Shown here piece by piece: positions 61,900 to 64,000 of a stretch of 64,000 nucleotides of DNA. The notes beneath the pieces are model-generated. The model saw only the letters and a list, made by a program, of their open reading frames with translations. It did not search any database and had not been told where the DNA came from. The number at the start of each line of letters is the position of its first letter. Position 1 is the stretch's first letter. A program made the translations under genes and the position numbers. The stretch spans positions 107,673,893 through 107,737,892 of the forward strand of contig NC_082688.1 of NCBI RefSeq assembly GCF_949987515.2. The letters run 5' to 3'. The stretch is from Delphinus delphis. Taxonomy: Eukaryota > Chordata > Mammalia > Artiodactyla > Delphinidae.

Positions 61900-63430
61900 A
61901 CTATATTTGTAGTAGTGGGGAACACTTCACACACACACGATTACTTAAGAAAAGATACCTTGTGTGATAACAATAAAATAGGAGCGTTTTCACAAATTTA
62001 GGATAAACATGGTTAATGGTATTCTTAGTATTTTTCTTAGATGCAAGCTCTGAGACAAGGATTTTAACACCAGGAGTTCTTTAGGAAGGTGATCCCAATA
62101 AACACCCATAGAATAGTGGGGAAATGAGACAAGGAAGAGAAGAAACTGAAAAAGGATGACTTTGAAGACAGTTACCATTTTGGGCTACTGTGTATCATTC
62201 CCATGGTGAACTCTGGAATGAAGTGTAGATGATCCTACAGAGTTGTGCCAGTGAAGGAAGAGGAAGCAGGGGTGTTTATCTACACAACTCCTTATACATC
62301 ATTGATTAACTGCTTCCAAGGAGACTAACTGCTTCTGGTACGCTGTGGTTCTCCAAAAGCCCTAAGGAAAAAGGCTCTGGGTAGTCACAGTAAGCACCCC
62401 CCTCTGTGTAGAGAAGAAAGCCAAGGGATAAGAACAGGACAGCAACAGTGTGTGCTAATGTCCACCCCTTGCACCACTCAGATTCTCTCTTGCCCCATCT
62501 TAAACCTATTTTGTCTTGTCCCTGATTTTTTAAGATTGTGGCTAGTTATAACTCAAAAATATTAAAACACTAGGGTTAGGAAAGTTACAGGCCTTGCTAC
62601 TTGCAGTTGGTCTTGAGGCCATGGTTGATGTTCATTATCTTTCTTCATTATTCTTGATATCCCTCGCCCACGAGCAGCACTTCTGTTGATCTGTTGCTCG
62701 CCCTGTGTCGTATGCTTTCGTATGTTTTCATGTTACTAATTAGCATCTTTTCACTTCAGCTTGAGGAGCTCATTTCACCATTTCTCGCAAGGCAGTGCTA
62801 GTGGTGATCAACTCCCTTAGCTTTTGTCTCTCTGTTAAGTCTTTATTTCTCCTTCATGACTGAAGCATTACTTTGCCAGTTAGAGTATTCTTGGTAAGTT
62901 GGTCTGGTGGCTACATGCTCATGGTCATTATGCAGCAACATGGCGTGTTCCATCTGGTGGAGGTTTTAGTATCCGCAAAACAACTCAGGAATATGTGTTA
63001 GATACTGTTATCTATGTCCTTCAGGGAGGAACTAAATATTCTGTGACTGCTGTATGGCTGATCTATCATTTAAATTGTTACCAGTTCTCCTGGCCCAGCT
63101 GCCGTCTTTTTTTACTACATGTTCACATTCTCTCAATCATTAACTCTTGAGCCAGCCTTCTGTGACACAGGGGAGGCCTGGGAGACTAAAGCTGTTCTAC
63201 AAACGAGGCAGGTATAGGACATAGGAGAGTCTGTCCTAGGAAGACCCCATAGCGTCCTGCTTGGTTAAACTGTGAACATGGGGGTGCAGATGTCTTTTTG
63301 CGTTAGTGTTTTCTCAAAACAGGTATTTTGATTTTTTTATCATCTAGATCACAATATTTCATGGATTTGAGCTAGGTTGTTGGAGAATTACTATTTTCTT
63401 TTTTGGTGATGGCGTATTTCCTTGATGATT
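61900..63430. other. No gene recognised; possible decayed L1 or LTR pieces
   Basis: 62820-62890 resembles an L1 ORF2 remnant ('tatttctccttcatgactga'), and 63265-63325 an antisense L1 end. The frame at 62899-63150 has no recognised family. Confidence 0.3.
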
Positions 63431-63448
63431 TTAAAAATTCACCGGTTG

Positions 63449-63609
63449 GGGCTTCCCTGGTGGCGCAGTGGTTGAGAGTCCGCCTGCCGATTCGTGCCCT
63501 GGTCCGGGAAGATCCCACATGCCGTGGAGCGGCTGGGCCCCTGAGCCTGCGCGTCCGGAGCCTGTGCTCCGCAACGGGAGAGGCCACAACGGTGAGAGGC
63601 CCGCGTACC

Positions 63610-63649
<40 letters not shown>
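63449..63649 (+). mobile_element. Young CHR SINE, ~38-base A-tail
   Basis: It starts gggcttccctggtggcgcag, lacks part of the middle ('gatgcaggggacacgggt' is missing after 'ctgccgattcgtgcc'), and ends 'aggcccgcgtaccgc' followed by about 38 A (63612-63649). The target word aaaaattcaccggttg (63433-63448) is repeated as aaaaattcactggttg (63645-63660); the difference is a CpG-type change. A long pure tail and CpG retention indicate a recent insertion. Confidence 0.96.
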
Positions 63650-63651
<2 letters not shown>

Positions 63652-63660
63652 CACTGGTTG

Positions 63661-64000
63661 TCTTGAGCTGGGAACTGCTCATTGGTGCAGCTGTGTCTGG
63701 GCTTCTCTAGGATTTTTATGGGCCGACCTGTTCAGGCTTCTTGCTCCCTCTTGTGGCCGAATTCTAAAGCCTTTATGTTTTCTCTTTTCTTACAACTCAC
63801 CAGGCTGGCTGCTGGCAACTTGTTTTTGTTTTCCAGAAAGTGGCGCTAAAGCTCCAGTTTGTGCTGATCTGCATTTCTGCGAGCACTTTAGTCACTGGAC
63901 CTGCTCTCCCTGCAGCACTCGGGAGCAAGTTCAAGGGTCTGGCTGCAGAGTTGGGGGAGGTGTGGGTTTAGCACTCAGGGTGTTGGGGTGCCCACGATCC
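63661..64000. other. No gene recognised (window end)
   Basis: Unassigned sequence, cut by the window edge. Confidence 0.35.

Overview
This is nuclear genomic DNA from a mammal, almost certainly a cetacean (whale or dolphin). At least eleven copies of the tRNA-derived CHR SINE of Cetartiodactyla are present in the form typical of cetaceans. They lie among 5'-truncated L1 elements, MIR, L2 and MaLR LTR fragments. There are no prokaryotic features. Most of the 64 kb is repeat and non-coding sequence; nearly all long open frames fall in transposons, tandem repeats or the antisense of SINEs.

The genes I can support are two small two-exon beta-defensin genes. DEFB136 lies on the minus strand (CDS exons 16901-16955 and 16301-16473). 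DEFB135 lies on the plus strand (CDS exons 39536-39594 and 41229-41394). Both keep all six defensin cysteines, matching splice phases and nearby AUUAAA poly(A) signals. Their divergent arrangement matches the DEFB136-DEFB135-DEFB134 block at human 8p23.1 near CTSB. A possible third defensin-type signal-peptide exon lies at 56261-56311 (minus); I found no second exon for it.

There are two processed pseudogenes: PABPC4 (about 20508-22212, minus, frameshifted, missing the C-terminal end) and RPL17 (35630-36374, plus, flanked by 13-bp target-site duplications and broken by a CHR SINE).

Layout. 1-16 kb: GC-richer sequence with an inverted-repeat DNA transposon (452-955), MIRs, a MaLR LTR, a 34-bp-arm palindrome (4724-4846), a CpG-rich five-copy 142-bp minisatellite (5700-6428), a hAT-like element split by a SINE, and an ERV LTR. 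16-17 kb: DEFB136. 18-23.5 kb: L1 pieces and the PABPC4 pseudogene. 23.8-25.4 kb: a CA repeat and a ~1-kb CpG-rich array of 18-bp units. 26-35 kb: unassigned sequence, then nested L1s. 35.6-41.4 kb: RPL17 pseudogene, MLT1 LTR and DEFB135. 41.5-55.6 kb: mainly decayed minus-strand L1 with a MaLR provirus-like remnant. 56-64 kb: the orphan exon candidate, then sparse repeats and a young CHR SINE near the right end.

The most unusual structure is the palindrome at 4724-4846. Its loop is a diverged partial copy of the minisatellite unit found ~1 kb away. Both loop and units carry CTCF-type core motifs: an exact canonical core in the loop and one-mismatch cores in each of the five units. I see no novel multi-gene system.
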